A stretch of 64,000 nt of DNA from Bacillus thuringiensis (GCF_022095615.2 NZ_CP155559.1:2477501-2541500); one strand, 5' to 3'; positions 18,122-26,504 are shown, counted from the stretch's first letter. Translations and numbers: made by a program. Notes: generated from the letters alone by a model not told the origin.

Positions 18122-18628
18122 ATGATATTCATTTACACAGATTTCGGCGGAACACATTCAACTTCGCTCGCTGCAGCTTATCATTTAAATAAATTGCCAA
18201 CGGATCGTAAGTTAACGAAAGAAGAAATATTAAATGTAGATTACTTTAATAAATTGAAAACAGAGGATATGGGAAAGATTATTTTCCATGGTCAAGATGA
18301 ATATGAGAATCCTGTATACACAATTGGATGTGGGGCATCCAAAGTCGTTGTACCTGCGATGAAGCATTTAGGAGAGATTTTGCAAAAACATTATCACAGT
18401 AATGAAAAGATTATTTTTTCTAATACATCACCAACAGTCCCTTTACCTATGACTTTTGGTGGACTGTTTTCTAGAAGGTTCCACATCGACTTTATCGGTG
18501 TACCATTACTCGTATGGGGAGCAAAACTTAGCTGTGATAACATACAAAGACTTGTTAGTTATACGAAAGAAGCCGGGCGATTGACGAATGATTATGTTGT
18601 AATTTTAGATAATGAAACTTTTAAATAA
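18122..18628 (+). CDS. DUF3189 family protein
   Basis: A 168-residue soluble protein beginning MIFIYTDFGGTHSTSLAAAYHLNKLP, a pattern typical of DUF3189, a Bacillus/Clostridium family with a P-loop-like or ATPase-like N-terminus but no established function. Conserved-looking blocks include GQDEYENPVYTIGCG (residues about 61-75) and a Gly-Pro-rich stretch. AAGGGATG is upstream of the ATG. It is probably monocistronic, with its own terminator. Confidence 0.8.
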   Translation: MIFIYTDFGGTHSTSLAAAYHLNKLPTDRKLTKEEILNVDYFNKLKTEDMGKIIFHGQDEYENPVYTIGCGASKVVVPAMKHLGEILQKHYHSNEKIIFSNTSPTVPLPMTFGGLFSRRFHIDFIGVPLLVWGAKLSCDNIQRLVSYTKEAGRLTNDYVVILDNETFK

Positions 18629-18638
18629 TTGTATGATA

Positions 18639-18678
18639 AAAGAAAATCGAGCAAATTCCTTGATTTTCTTTTTAATTT
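18639..18678 (+). terminator. Terminator after the DUF3189 gene
   Basis: AAAGAAAATC/GATTTTCTTT stem followed by TTTAATTT. Confidence 0.75.
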
Positions 18679-18827
18679 GTGAAAAAGACAAGAAATAGTC
18701 ACATTTATTATCTATCTACTATAGCCAAAACTATAAAGTCCTGTTACTATTACAGGGATATTCTCTTTTCGTAACATAAATATATAGAAAAGTCAGAAAA
18801 GAGGAATTGAATTAAGGGAGGAACAAC

Positions 18828-19634
18828 ATGAAGCGTGTTGCTTGGATTACTGATAGTACAACTGCGAGTTTTACAACAGAAGGAGATAACTTTGTTATCC
18901 CGATTGAAGTTATTATTGATGGTGTGTCGTACAAAGATTGTGAAGAAGGTGTGCGTGAGCGCGTCTATAATGCGTTGAACGAAGGTAAAACTGTCACTAC
19001 ATCACAGCCTAACATAGGGGAAATGGTAGAGTTATTTTCGAAATGCAAAGAAGAATATGAAGAGGGATTTGCAGTTGCTATTAGCGGAAAAGTAAGTGGA
19101 ACTTATCAAAACATGAAGTTAGCTGCAGAAATGGCAGGTTTCCCATTAACGGTATTGGATAGTGAAACAACAAGTTATCCAATGGATGAACTAATTAGAA
19201 AAGCGAAATCGTTATACAATGATGGTATGACTTTACAAGATATACACAAAACATTAGTAGATGAAAAAAGAAGACCTTATTATGTATTCCCAAAAAGTTT
19301 AAAAGGTCTATATGCAAGTGGGCGTGTAAAAGGAGTTCAATTTTTACTTGGAAGTTTATTAAGTGTCAACTTAATATTAGAAGTAAAAGCTGGAGAGCTT
19401 TTACTTGAAAAGAAAGTTCGCAAAATCCAAAAATGTCGAGAATACATTAAAAATGAGCTTGAAAAAGAATTACCAAAAGTACTTCATATGTTCCATGCTA
19501 ACGATAAAGATGGAGCTGAAGAATGGATTTCAGATATTAGACAAGCATTCCCTGAAATGGATTTCAAATTATATCCATTACCAATTTCATTTGCGGTTCA
19601 TGCAGGTGAAGGTACAATAGCAATTAGTTATTAA
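18828..19634 (+). CDS. DegV family fatty-acid-binding protein
   Basis: A 268-residue protein with the DegV landmarks: N-terminal ITDSTT, a variable loop and IPIEVIIDG, then SQPNIGEM, the AISGKVSGTYQNM block and VLDSETTS. The C-terminal domain ends with HAGEGTIAISY. DegV proteins bind long-chain fatty acids and work as FakB-type subunits of the fatty acid kinase pathway that feeds host or environmental lipids into phospholipid synthesis. GGGAGGAAC precedes the ATG, and a hairpin terminator follows. No FakA is nearby. Confidence 0.92.
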   Translation: MKRVAWITDSTTASFTTEGDNFVIPIEVIIDGVSYKDCEEGVRERVYNALNEGKTVTTSQPNIGEMVELFSKCKEEYEEGFAVAISGKVSGTYQNMKLAAEMAGFPLTVLDSETTSYPMDELIRKAKSLYNDGMTLQDIHKTLVDEKRRPYYVFPKSLKGLYASGRVKGVQFLLGSLLSVNLILEVKAGELLLEKKVRKIQKCREYIKNELEKELPKVLHMFHANDKDGAEEWISDIRQAFPEMDFKLYPLPISFAVHAGEGTIAISY

Positions 19635-19637
19635 GAG

Positions 19638-19668
19638 GAAAACCCGTGAATGATTCGCGGGTTTTTTA
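19638..19668 (+). terminator. Terminator of the DegV gene
   Basis: AAAACCCG/CGGGTTTT stem followed by a T run. Confidence 0.8.
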
Positions 19669-19767
19669 TGTAATTAAATTGAAATTGGAGGCATATCACG
19701 TCGCCATCAAGCAAAAAGCTCATTTTATCGTTTTGAGGAGCAATCAATCCCTCGACTTGATTTAAAA

Positions 19768-20340
19768 TTAAAAATATAAACCTTTACCTACTGGCTGGAC
19801 AGTTTCTAGCACAGTATCAACCATTGCTTCATTAATTAGGGTTCTTATAATCCAAGCTGAGAGATCTTGAGCAGCAAAACAACCCGCAGCAGTCGAAATA
19901 TTTCCTTCGTTTACGAAACTTTGTTCAATAACGTCTACATCAAATTCTTTAAGCTGTTCTACAACGGATGGATATGTAGTTGCTTTTTTACCAGTTAACA
20001 ACTTTTTAGCTCCTAGTAGTAATGAACCAGAACACATAGATCCTATTAATTGTCTTTGAGGATCTACATGAATGCTATTAAGATACTCTTGATTTTTATA
20101 TAAATCTTGGACTCCCTTACCACTTGCAAATATTACAGCGTTAGCAGACGGAATATCAGATATACATCCCGTCATGGGAATACGTAAGCCAGACATGGAT
20201 ATATGTGTTTTTTTCGTTCCTAATAGTTGAACATTCCAATCAGAAATACCGCCAACTAAACGAACACGATTTAATAAATCCCATGGTAGAAAAACATCTA
20301 TATCAGTAAAGTTATCAAAACAGACTATTGCAATTCTCAT
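19768..20340 (-). CDS. DJ-1/PfpI family protein
   Basis: A 190-residue glutamine-amidotransferase-like (DJ-1/PfpI) protein. The nucleophile elbow with Cys is in IGSMCSGSLLLG (about residues 96-107), and the N-terminal IVCFDNFTDIDVFLP segment is typical of the family. Members include proteases, chaperones, isonitrile hydratases and transcriptional regulators. No DNA-binding domain is fused here. The ATG has GGGGGTGG upstream. A possible 27-codon frame ends in that ribosome site, so the two may be coupled. Confidence 0.85.
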   Translation of the reverse strand: MRIAIVCFDNFTDIDVFLPWDLLNRVRLVGGISDWNVQLLGTKKTHISMSGLRIPMTGCISDIPSANAVIFASGKGVQDLYKNQEYLNSIHVDPQRQLIGSMCSGSLLLGAKKLLTGKKATTYPSVVEQLKEFDVDVIEQSFVNEGNISTAAGCFAAQDLSAWIIRTLINEAMVDTVLETVQPVGKGLYF

Positions 20341-20343
20341 TTT

Positions 20344-20427
20344 CTAATCCACCCCCTTACTGTTGTTACCAGTGCCAATTAACTTTTCTAATAAAACGAT
20401 TGCTTTAACATTTGATTCTAATTCCAT
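20344..20427 (-). CDS. Possible 27-residue leader peptide or gene remnant before the PfpI gene
   Basis: An ATG at 20427 with AGGGGAC upstream opens a 27-codon frame (MELESNVKAIVLLEKLIGTG, then NNSKGVD) that stops in the ribosome site of the DJ-1/PfpI gene. Size and placement fit a coupled leader, or the last piece of a decayed gene. No family was recognised. Confidence 0.3.
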   Translation of the reverse strand: MELESNVKAIVLLEKLIGTGNNSKGVD

Positions 20428-20925
20428 AAGTAAGTCCCCTTATTTACAAGATGAACTTCTCCTGTTTTATGTTCTATATTAAGTTATAAATCCCTGTATA
20501 TTCCATGCATTTAAAAGAGTTGTTAGCAATTTTTTAACTCACCCAAACATATAAATCAATTAAAATTCCTGCTTGGTTTCTACCGATTCGTTCTACAGAA
20601 CCCACATTTTTAGCAATAACTCGTAAGGTATTTGGAAATGAGACTCTTTAACTTTCTCAAGCAAGTTGGTGTAATTCATCACATACAGAAATAGAAATAA
20701 AAGCGTCATCAGAACAGTAGTCCTGCTCCACTGGTTAAATAGAGGAGAGGTGATAATATCCGTTTACATGTATATTTTATTAAATAAAAGATTATACACT
20801 TATAAAATATGTGGCATTGAAATATCCTATACATGCCTTAAATTCTGTTGTATAGAGAGATAAAAGGATTTTTTAAGATAAAAATAGAAATCTATATAAA
20901 AATATATACAAATGGTAGGGATATT
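20428..20925. other. Gene-poor interval with a decayed coding remnant
   Basis: No intact gene was found. On the minus strand between about 20740 and 20534, one frame reads SDDAFISISVCDELHQL, then two stops, then SFPNTLRVIAKNVG, SVERIGRNQAGIL and a hydrophobic tail ending at 20534. This is consistent with a degraded gene of unknown family. The rest is very AT-rich and contains the promoter region of the MerR-type gene. Confidence 0.35.
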
Positions 20926-22149
20926 ATGAAAATTGGTAAGTTTGGAGAAGTAAATAACATAAGTATTGATACAATTAGACATTATATGGATCTCGGCCTC
21001 CTTATTCCTGAAAGAAAGGGAGGGCATTATTTTTTTGATGAGTATTGTCAAACAGATTTAGAACTTATATTACATTACAAAGATCTAGGATTTAGCTTGA
21101 ATGAAATTAAAGAACTATTTTTTTATAAAAATTTAGCGAAATCTATGAATTACGAAAATGATACTTTTTACCAATCTTTATTTAAATTGAAATATGACAA
21201 GATGGAACAGGAAATAGAGCTTTTGGAGAAGAGACGTGATAAATTAAAGGAAGTGTTACAAGATTTATTATTAACAAATGAAACTTCAAATTCAATTATA
21301 GGGATAGATTTAAGCGTACTTCAGTTACTTACATGTTCTAAGTGTAGCAAAAAACTAATACTTCAAGATGGAATTATTACTAACAATCAAATTACTGAAG
21401 GGAAGCTAATTTGTAATTGCGGTGAAGAATATATTATTACTTCGGGAATTATAACTGCGGGTAAATCATTTAAAGCAAATGAGCGAACGTCACTTGAAGA
21501 TACTATTTCGGATTATATTCATGAAACTGATAATGCGTATTTGGAAAATATGCATAGAGAAGGACAATGGGCGAAAAAAAAACTAATACATTTAAATTTA
21601 AATAATAAATTAATAATGGATATAGGATCGGGACTTGGGTTCTTTTTGAGAAACATTTATGAAGAACTACCCGAAGATTGCCTATATATTGCAGTGGATC
21701 GAGATTTAAATAAACTTTTATTTTTAAAAGATGTATTAGCGAGAAGAAATCCGAAAAGAAACATTCTCTTTATCTGTGCTGATTTTTTGAATATCCCTAT
21801 TCAGAATCAATCAGTTGATATTGTAATTGATCATTCTGGTACGAGCAATTATAGTTTTGAGCATGAGAATTTTTTACTTCAAGAATTAAATCCGCTTTTT
21901 AAAACGGATTGTTATTTATTAAGTTTATTTATTTTATTTAAAAATTTCAGCTCAAATAGCCAAATTACAAATAACTTTCGAGCAAATTTTACACTTTCAA
22001 AAGTAACGAAAGAAATCCAAAATCTACAGTTTCAATCCATTGATGAAAGTACTTCAATTTATTTGAAACGAGGAGGAAAGTACGAGGATTTCTTTGTTCA
22101 AGGAGAAGAAATTTATACATATTCATTTTTCGGAAAAAGATGGGGTTAA
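20926..22149 (+). CDS. MerR-type regulator fused to a zinc-ribbon and SAM-dependent methyltransferase
   Basis: The 407-residue protein has three parts. Residues 1-70 are a MerR winged helix (IGKFGEVNNISIDTIRHYMDLGLL, then YFFDEYCQTDLELI) followed by a coiled-coil helix (about 90-125). Residues about 143-180 carry Cys pairs (TCSKCSKK and CNCG), a zinc ribbon as in RlmA or Trm112-like proteins. Residues about 215-380 form a Rossmann methyltransferase (LIMDIGSGLGFF, VDRDLN, DFLNIPIQNQSVDIVID). The ATG at 20926 has GGTAGGG upstream; an earlier ATG at 20848 has no ribosome site. The MFS gene starts about 110 bases downstream behind a MerR-type promoter, so it is the likely target. A drug-responsive methyltransferase-regulator is a reasonable guess. 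Confidence 0.85.
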   Translation: MKIGKFGEVNNISIDTIRHYMDLGLLIPERKGGHYFFDEYCQTDLELILHYKDLGFSLNEIKELFFYKNLAKSMNYENDTFYQSLFKLKYDKMEQEIELLEKRRDKLKEVLQDLLLTNETSNSIIGIDLSVLQLLTCSKCSKKLILQDGIITNNQITEGKLICNCGEEYIITSGIITAGKSFKANERTSLEDTISDYIHETDNAYLENMHREGQWAKKKLIHLNLNNKLIMDIGSGLGFFLRNIYEELPEDCLYIAVDRDLNKLLFLKDVLARRNPKRNILFICADFLNIPIQNQSVDIVIDHSGTSNYSFEHENFLLQELNPLFKTDCYLLSLFILFKNFSSNSQITNNFRANFTLSKVTKEIQNLQFQSIDESTSIYLKRGGKYEDFFVQGEEIYTYSFFGKRWG

Positions 22150-22168
22150 CCCCATCTTTTATTTATTT
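22137..22168 (+). terminator. Terminator overlapping the end of the MerR-methyltransferase gene
   Basis: AAGATGGGG/CCCCATCTT stem with loop TTAA, the stop codon lying in the loop, and a T-rich tail. Confidence 0.8.
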
Positions 22169-22196
22169 TCCCTTAAAACTTTTCAAATAGTACATA

Positions 22197-22227
22197 TTGC
22201 TATTGGGTTGACCCAAGAACTTACAAT
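22197..22227 (+). promoter_or_regulatory. MerR-type promoter of the MFS gene (19-bp spacer with dyad)
   Basis: TTGCTA (22197-22202) and TACAAT (22222-22227) are separated by 19 bases, too long for a normal SigA promoter but standard for MerR-activated ones. The spacer contains the dyad TTGGGT-TG-ACCCAA (22203-22216). The MerR-domain fusion encoded just upstream is the obvious candidate regulator. Confidence 0.65.
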
Positions 22228-22261
22228 GTACGTAACACAAAATTAGGCAGGGGGAAAAGTG

Positions 22262-23557
22262 ATGGAAAGTTTACGATTACATATAGAAAATAAAAAAAGA
22301 AACCAAGAACTAAGAAATATTTGTTTATATTCAATTGCAAAAACAGTATCAATATTCGGTAGCTCTATGTATAGTTTCGCATTAGGATTATATGTTTTAC
22401 AAATAACTGGGTCTGCGTTGAATTTCGCGATTACGCTCATATTAGGAACGATTCCAATGATTGTTATGAATCCATTTGCCGGTGTCATTGCTGATAAGGT
22501 TGATAAAAAGAAACTGGTTGTTTGTATGGATTTACTAAGTGGATGCTTATTAATAACTGTTTATATATTAAGCAACTATTATGGATTAAACTTATTCATT
22601 ATTTATACTACAACATTTCTTATAACGGTATTTACAACCTTTTTTGGAATTGGATTAGAAGCCGCAAAACCAAATATCGTCTCTAAAGAGAGGCTTATGA
22701 GTATTAATTCTTTAAGTAAAATTATCGATTCTGTATCTCTAATTCTTGGCCCCATGTTAGGTGGTATCGTTTTTTCAGTATTTGATATTAAAACTTTTAT
22801 AATTATAAACGGTATTTCATTTATTCTTTCAGGGGTAGCATTACTATTTATTCAATTTAAACTGTTCGAATACAATATAAATGAGGAAATTTCAAAAAGA
22901 GGAGTTAATTTTATTAAAGATATAAAAGAGGGGTTTTCTTACTTACTTGAAAAGGAAAGCTTAAAGAATACGTTTCATATTTTAATTTCGTTTAATTTCT
23001 TCTTAGGATTTGCTGTAACGGTTCCATTGCCATACATTATTAACACAGTACTCAATCTAAGTTCTAAGCAATTTGGTATCATTCAAGGGACTTTTCCGGT
23101 AGGGATGATACTTGGTGCAATTGTAGTAAAAAAGATAACTGATTGTTTTTCTTACTCCTATCTTTTGAAAAAGCTAAGTACTATGTTGTCAGTTATTATG
23201 ATTCTTTCAGGGATTCCAGTGTTATTCAAAAGTATTGAAGTGAATGATTTTGTATTCGTTATTACGTATTGTGTTGTTATGATCTTTTTAGGGCTTATTA
23301 TAGCGCTGATTGATATTCCTTTAATTTATTTTATGCAAAAAGAGATTCCTGATGAATATAGGGGAAGAGTGCTTAGTATTGGATTAAGCTTAGGGAAAAT
23401 GATGCAACCAATAGCACTCGCAATATCAGGTCTATTATTAAATTATATCCCAGCTTGCATCATTCCAATTGTAGGTGGAATCTTATATTTAATAGTAATT
23501 AAAGTTTCATCAAATCGTTTCATATTAGAAGTCCATTCGAAAGATTATAGTGCTTAG
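22262..23557 (+). CDS. MFS drug-efflux-type transporter
   Basis: A 431-residue permease with 12 membrane helices. It has the MFS motif AGVIADKVDKKKL between helices 2 and 3, and features shared with macrolide-efflux-like (Mef/MFS_3) proteins such as VVTVPLPY-like segment and EIPDEYRGRVLSI in the second half. Substrate unknown, probably a hydrophobic drug or metabolite. I use ATG 22262 (AGGGGGA about 8 bases upstream). Its promoter has the MerR layout, and the preceding gene encodes a MerR-domain methyltransferase. Confidence 0.88.
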   Translation: MESLRLHIENKKRNQELRNICLYSIAKTVSIFGSSMYSFALGLYVLQITGSALNFAITLILGTIPMIVMNPFAGVIADKVDKKKLVVCMDLLSGCLLITVYILSNYYGLNLFIIYTTTFLITVFTTFFGIGLEAAKPNIVSKERLMSINSLSKIIDSVSLILGPMLGGIVFSVFDIKTFIIINGISFILSGVALLFIQFKLFEYNINEEISKRGVNFIKDIKEGFSYLLEKESLKNTFHILISFNFFLGFAVTVPLPYIINTVLNLSSKQFGIIQGTFPVGMILGAIVVKKITDCFSYSYLLKKLSTMLSVIMILSGIPVLFKSIEVNDFVFVITYCVVMIFLGLIIALIDIPLIYFMQKEIPDEYRGRVLSIGLSLGKMMQPIALAISGLLLNYIPACIIPIVGGILYLIVIKVSSNRFILEVHSKDYSA

Positions 23558-23722
23558 TAGATTCTTAGATTATTTATAGAATAGATACTGCTACATCTTG
23601 CAAGCTAAGAAAAGCAAATACTATAAAATGAAAAAATGGACTGATTTCCTATGGACAATGTTGAAGAGATTACATATTCGCTTTAGGGGGCCAAATATAA
23701 TAAGAAAATTTAGCTTTATGGA

Positions 23723-23753
23723 TTGACCTTCCACTTACAGGAAGCAGTATATT
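23723..23753 (+). promoter_or_regulatory. MerR-type promoter of the MerR/ICMT-like operon
   Basis: TTGACC (23723-23728) and TATATT (23748-23753) are separated by 19 bases. The spacer contains the dyad TTCC-ACTTACA-GGAA, and with the -35 gives GACCTTCC...GGAAG, the pattern of classic MerR/CueR/SoxR-type operators. The gene just downstream encodes a MerR regulator, so autoregulation is likely. Confidence 0.75.
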
Positions 23754-23783
23754 TAAAATAATTAATAAGAGGAGGTGAGTGGT

Positions 23784-24581
23784 ATGCTTTCAATTGGGGA
23801 GTTCTCAAAAATATCGCATCTTACAATGAAGACGCTGCGCTACTATGATGAAATTGAGCTTTTAAAACCTGATTTCATAGATGCTAAGAATGGCTATCGC
23901 TACTATAATATTTCCCAATTAGAAAAAGCTTTATTGATTACACGCTTGAAAACTTATTTATTTTCGCTGGAAGAAATTAAGGATATTTTAGCAAATTGGG
24001 AGAATACTGAGTTGCTTAATTCTAAAATGAAAGCCAAACAAGAAATACTAACACAACAGATTACATTTTATTCTTCTTTATTAAAAAAATTAAAGTTTGA
24101 TATTCAACAATTAGATGAAGAGGAAAGTATCATGGATTACTTAAATCATATTGAGATTAATCTTGTAAATCACTTAACCTATCATATAGTATCTCAGCGA
24201 AAACGAATAAATATCGCGGATTTCCTAACACACTTTAATGGGTTGTTTAGTAAAATTTTATTTGAAAATTTATCGCCTATTGCAAAACCACTTGCTATAT
24301 TCCATAGTTCGGAATATACACCTGAAAATTATGATGTAGAAATTGCGATTCCTCTTGCCGAGGCCACAAATAAAACAAAAGTGTTTCATCCCGGCCTTTG
24401 CGCAATGGCTATGCTTAATGGATCTTACAATGAATTGCCTTCTATTCATACAAAGCTACATGTTTGGGTTAAAGAAAATAACTATAAACTGAATGGCGCT
24501 CCGTTTGAAGTTTATAAAACGAATCCTTATAGCACATCAGAGGAGAATAATCTCATAGAAGTATATTTCCCTATAAAATGA
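23784..24581 (+). CDS. MerR family transcriptional regulator with GyrI-like effector domain
   Basis: A 265-residue regulator. Residues 1-70 form the MerR helix-turn-helix (SIGEFSKISHLTMKTLRYYDEIELLKP, split here by the wing and YRYYNISQL), followed by a coiled-coil helix (about 75-120). The C-terminal 140 residues resemble a GyrI/BmrR-type effector domain that binds drug-like molecules. The ATG at 23784 is 7 bases from AGGAGGTG; an in-frame GTG at 23775 overlaps that site. A MerR-type operator lies directly upstream, and the next gene starts 22 bases later, giving a two-gene autoregulated operon. Confidence 0.85.
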   Translation: MLSIGEFSKISHLTMKTLRYYDEIELLKPDFIDAKNGYRYYNISQLEKALLITRLKTYLFSLEEIKDILANWENTELLNSKMKAKQEILTQQITFYSSLLKKLKFDIQQLDEEESIMDYLNHIEINLVNHLTYHIVSQRKRINIADFLTHFNGLFSKILFENLSPIAKPLAIFHSSEYTPENYDVEIAIPLAEATNKTKVFHPGLCAMAMLNGSYNELPSIHTKLHVWVKENNYKLNGAPFEVYKTNPYSTSEENNLIEVYFPIK

Positions 24582-24603
24582 GTAAAGGAAGGGGCGTATA
24601 ACA

Positions 24604-25248
24604 ATGTATGGTATAAACCGGCCGACGATAAAAGAAAAGATTTTAATTGTAGTTGCTGAGATTATATACTTATTCATTGCATATTATTTACTTTTCATTA
24701 TTTATTTCAAACCAGGTATTTCAATAGGGCTTTTTATCGCTTTAATTATTACCGCTTTACGATTAACAGCTATGATGTTTATATGGTTGCCTAGAGGTAT
24801 TGCATGGCAAGAAGCCATTATGAACAGTATTGCTTTTGGAATATATTATTTAGGTTTTCCAATCTTAATGATTACTAGTAATCAGGATCCAAACTTAACA
24901 TTACTTATAATAGGCTGGATATTGTTTTTAGGAGGAAGTATGTTAAACACAGTTTCGGAATTACTTAGAAAACCTTTTAAAGACGACCCTATAAATCAAG
25001 GTAAGCTGTACACAGGGGGGTTATTTAAATATGCGATTCATATTAATTACCTCGGGGATTGTGTTTGGGTGTTAGGCTTAGCGTTAATCTCTAGTAATAT
25101 GTATAGTTTATTTATCCCGCTAGGCCTATTTTTAGTATTTGTTTTTAATTATATTCCAAAATCTGATGATTACTTACAAAACAAGTACAGAGAACAATTT
25201 ACATTGTATAAACGGAAAACAAAAAAACTAATACCGTTTATTTGGTAA
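24604..25248 (+). CDS. Isoprenylcysteine carboxyl methyltransferase-like membrane protein (DUF1295/ICMT-type)
   Basis: A 214-residue membrane protein with five to six helices. The C-terminal half has the ICMT/phospholipid-methyltransferase pattern: KGKLYTGGLF-like block (GKLYTGGLFKYAIHINYLGD, about residues 135-155) before a helix pair, then a charged tail with DDYLQNKYREQF, the region that contacts SAM in relatives. The substrate is not known. It sits 22 bases downstream of a MerR-type regulator and is probably induced with it by a small molecule. Confidence 0.75.
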   Translation: MYGINRPTIKEKILIVVAEIIYLFIAYYLLFIIYFKPGISIGLFIALIITALRLTAMMFIWLPRGIAWQEAIMNSIAFGIYYLGFPILMITSNQDPNLTLLIIGWILFLGGSMLNTVSELLRKPFKDDPINQGKLYTGGLFKYAIHINYLGDCVWVLGLALISSNMYSLFIPLGLFLVFVFNYIPKSDDYLQNKYREQFTLYKRKTKKLIPFIW

Positions 25249-25266
25249 ATCAGTTTCATAAATTAT

Positions 25267-25302
25267 AAAAAGCGCAGGATGTGGATCCTGCGCTTTTCTA
25301 TC
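25267..25302. terminator. Bidirectional terminator
   Basis: AAAAAGCGCAGGAT/ATCCTGCGCTTTT stem with loop GTGG, a T run to the right and an A run to the left. It serves both the ICMT-like gene and the converging minus-strand gene. Confidence 0.9.
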
Positions 25303-25996
25303 GTATTTCAGCTGTTTTTCTAATAACAATCTTATCGATATCATCTTCTTCATCACCGATAAATAAACCGCGTTCTTTTAAATACGCCTCAAAATATAAA
25401 TCTGCTTCTGCACGTTCATCATATGGTTTTACAGATAGAACGAAACCTAATTTATTTTGTTCCTCTAAATGAGAAGTGGAGATGTAGGCCGGTACATTGT
25501 GGCGTAAAAAGAGTTCTTTAACCGGAATAATCATATCTTTCATTAATTTCGTTAACATACCCATTTCAAACTCGAAATTAAAGCGATCTATGCTACATAA
25601 ATCAGCGAATACTACACCGATAAAACCTGTATTAAATACTTCTTGATATTCTACTTCTTCGTTACCGTAAAAATTCTTTTCGATTAAATAATTTATAAAG
25701 TAAGCAACACCGTCACTTTGTTCAAATGGTTTCGTTGAAAGAACAAAGCCGATTTTCTTTTGTTTATGTAAATACACACATGACATATATGCTGAAATGT
25801 TATGTTCTTTAAATAGAGAACTTGTTGCTCCAGAAAGGCCATCAAGTACGTGATGAACAATTTGAAGTTTTTTACGAGCGAAATAATAGGATTTCTTTTG
25901 TAACTCCAATGTATCAATAAAGACAGAGCCGATAAAGCCTGTATTTGAAATGATAGGTGTTTGCTTTTTTCTTCCTCTGCGCTTTGCTTGAGCCAT
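25298..25996 (-). CDS. Unrecognised tandem-repeat protein (232 aa)
   Basis: No known family was recognised. The sequence consists of a basic head (MAQAKRRGRKK) and two copies of a roughly 95-residue module: the first starts NTGFIGSVFIDT (about residue 18) and the second NTGFIGVVFADL (about residue 117). Each copy ends with a conserved KLGFVLS(T/V)KP(F/Y) segment followed by an (A/D)(Y/L)(F/Y)...YL(I/K)E(K/R) stretch, so it arose by internal duplication. The composition is soluble. The ATG at 25996 is chosen with AGGGATG upstream. An upstream ATG would add four residues with no ribosome site gap. A 34-residue gene and its terminator lie upstream on the same strand. Confidence 0.7.
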   Translation of the reverse strand: MAQAKRRGRKKQTPIISNTGFIGSVFIDTLELQKKSYYFARKKLQIVHHVLDGLSGATSSLFKEHNISAYMSCVYLHKQKKIGFVLSTKPFEQSDGVAYFINYLIEKNFYGNEEVEYQEVFNTGFIGVVFADLCSIDRFNFEFEMGMLTKLMKDMIIPVKELFLRHNVPAYISTSHLEEQNKLGFVLSVKPYDERAEADLYFEAYLKERGLFIGDEEDDIDKIVIRKTAEIR

Positions 25997-26104
25997 TGTA
26001 AAAATCATCCCTTCATGTACAATTAAAATAAAAAAGAACGTTTGTTCGTATATTTATATTTTACTATTAAAACGCTCTAAAGTAAAGGGTTTTTGACGAA
26101 AAAA

Positions 26105-26135
26105 CAACAAAAAAGACACCTGTAAAAGGTGTCTT
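26105..26135 (-). terminator. Terminator of the 34-residue ORF
   Basis: Read on the minus strand, AAGACACC/GGTGTCTT is followed by a T run (plus-strand A run at 26105-26112). Confidence 0.75.
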
Positions 26136-26174
26136 AAACGCTGTAGGGAAGAGGATTCGTCCATACAATTTATA

Positions 26175-26279
26175 TTATGATACAGAAACAATCTCTTCTG
26201 TATCTTCTACATCTAAATGACAGTCCATAGTACGAACATCTTGATCTTCATGACTTCCGAAATAAATAGTAATTTTCAT
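26175..26279 (-). CDS. Small acidic protein, 34 residues, unknown function
   Basis: ATG at 26279 with a good AAGGAGC site 8 bases upstream opens a 34-codon frame, beginning MKITIYFGSHEDQDVRTMDC and ending DVEDTEEIVSVS. The protein is acidic, has one Cys and looks like a single beta-strand hairpin fragment. The frame ends 40 bases before a terminator on the same strand, which supports a real gene. No family recognised. Confidence 0.6.
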   Translation of the reverse strand: MKITIYFGSHEDQDVRTMDCHLDVEDTEEIVSVS

Positions 26280-26504
26280 ATGTATCGCTCCTTTATTCTA
26301 GGAATACCTAAAATAATTACTAGTAATGTTAATATTTATTATATACCACTTTTTTCATTCCGACAACGTTATATCGTTTTTAATTCTATTAGGGCAAAAA
26401 GAGTGATGTATAGAGCTATTTTTATAGAAATAGGTACATTTCTTATATGTTATATTTAATATTGAAGGAATCGAATACGAATTTTTATGAAAGGAGCAAA
26501 ATGA

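Noticed and set aside
26217..26459. Plus-strand 80-codon ORF over the 34-residue gene
   Set aside because: The minus-strand ORF has the ribosome site and a terminator; the plus frame has neither.
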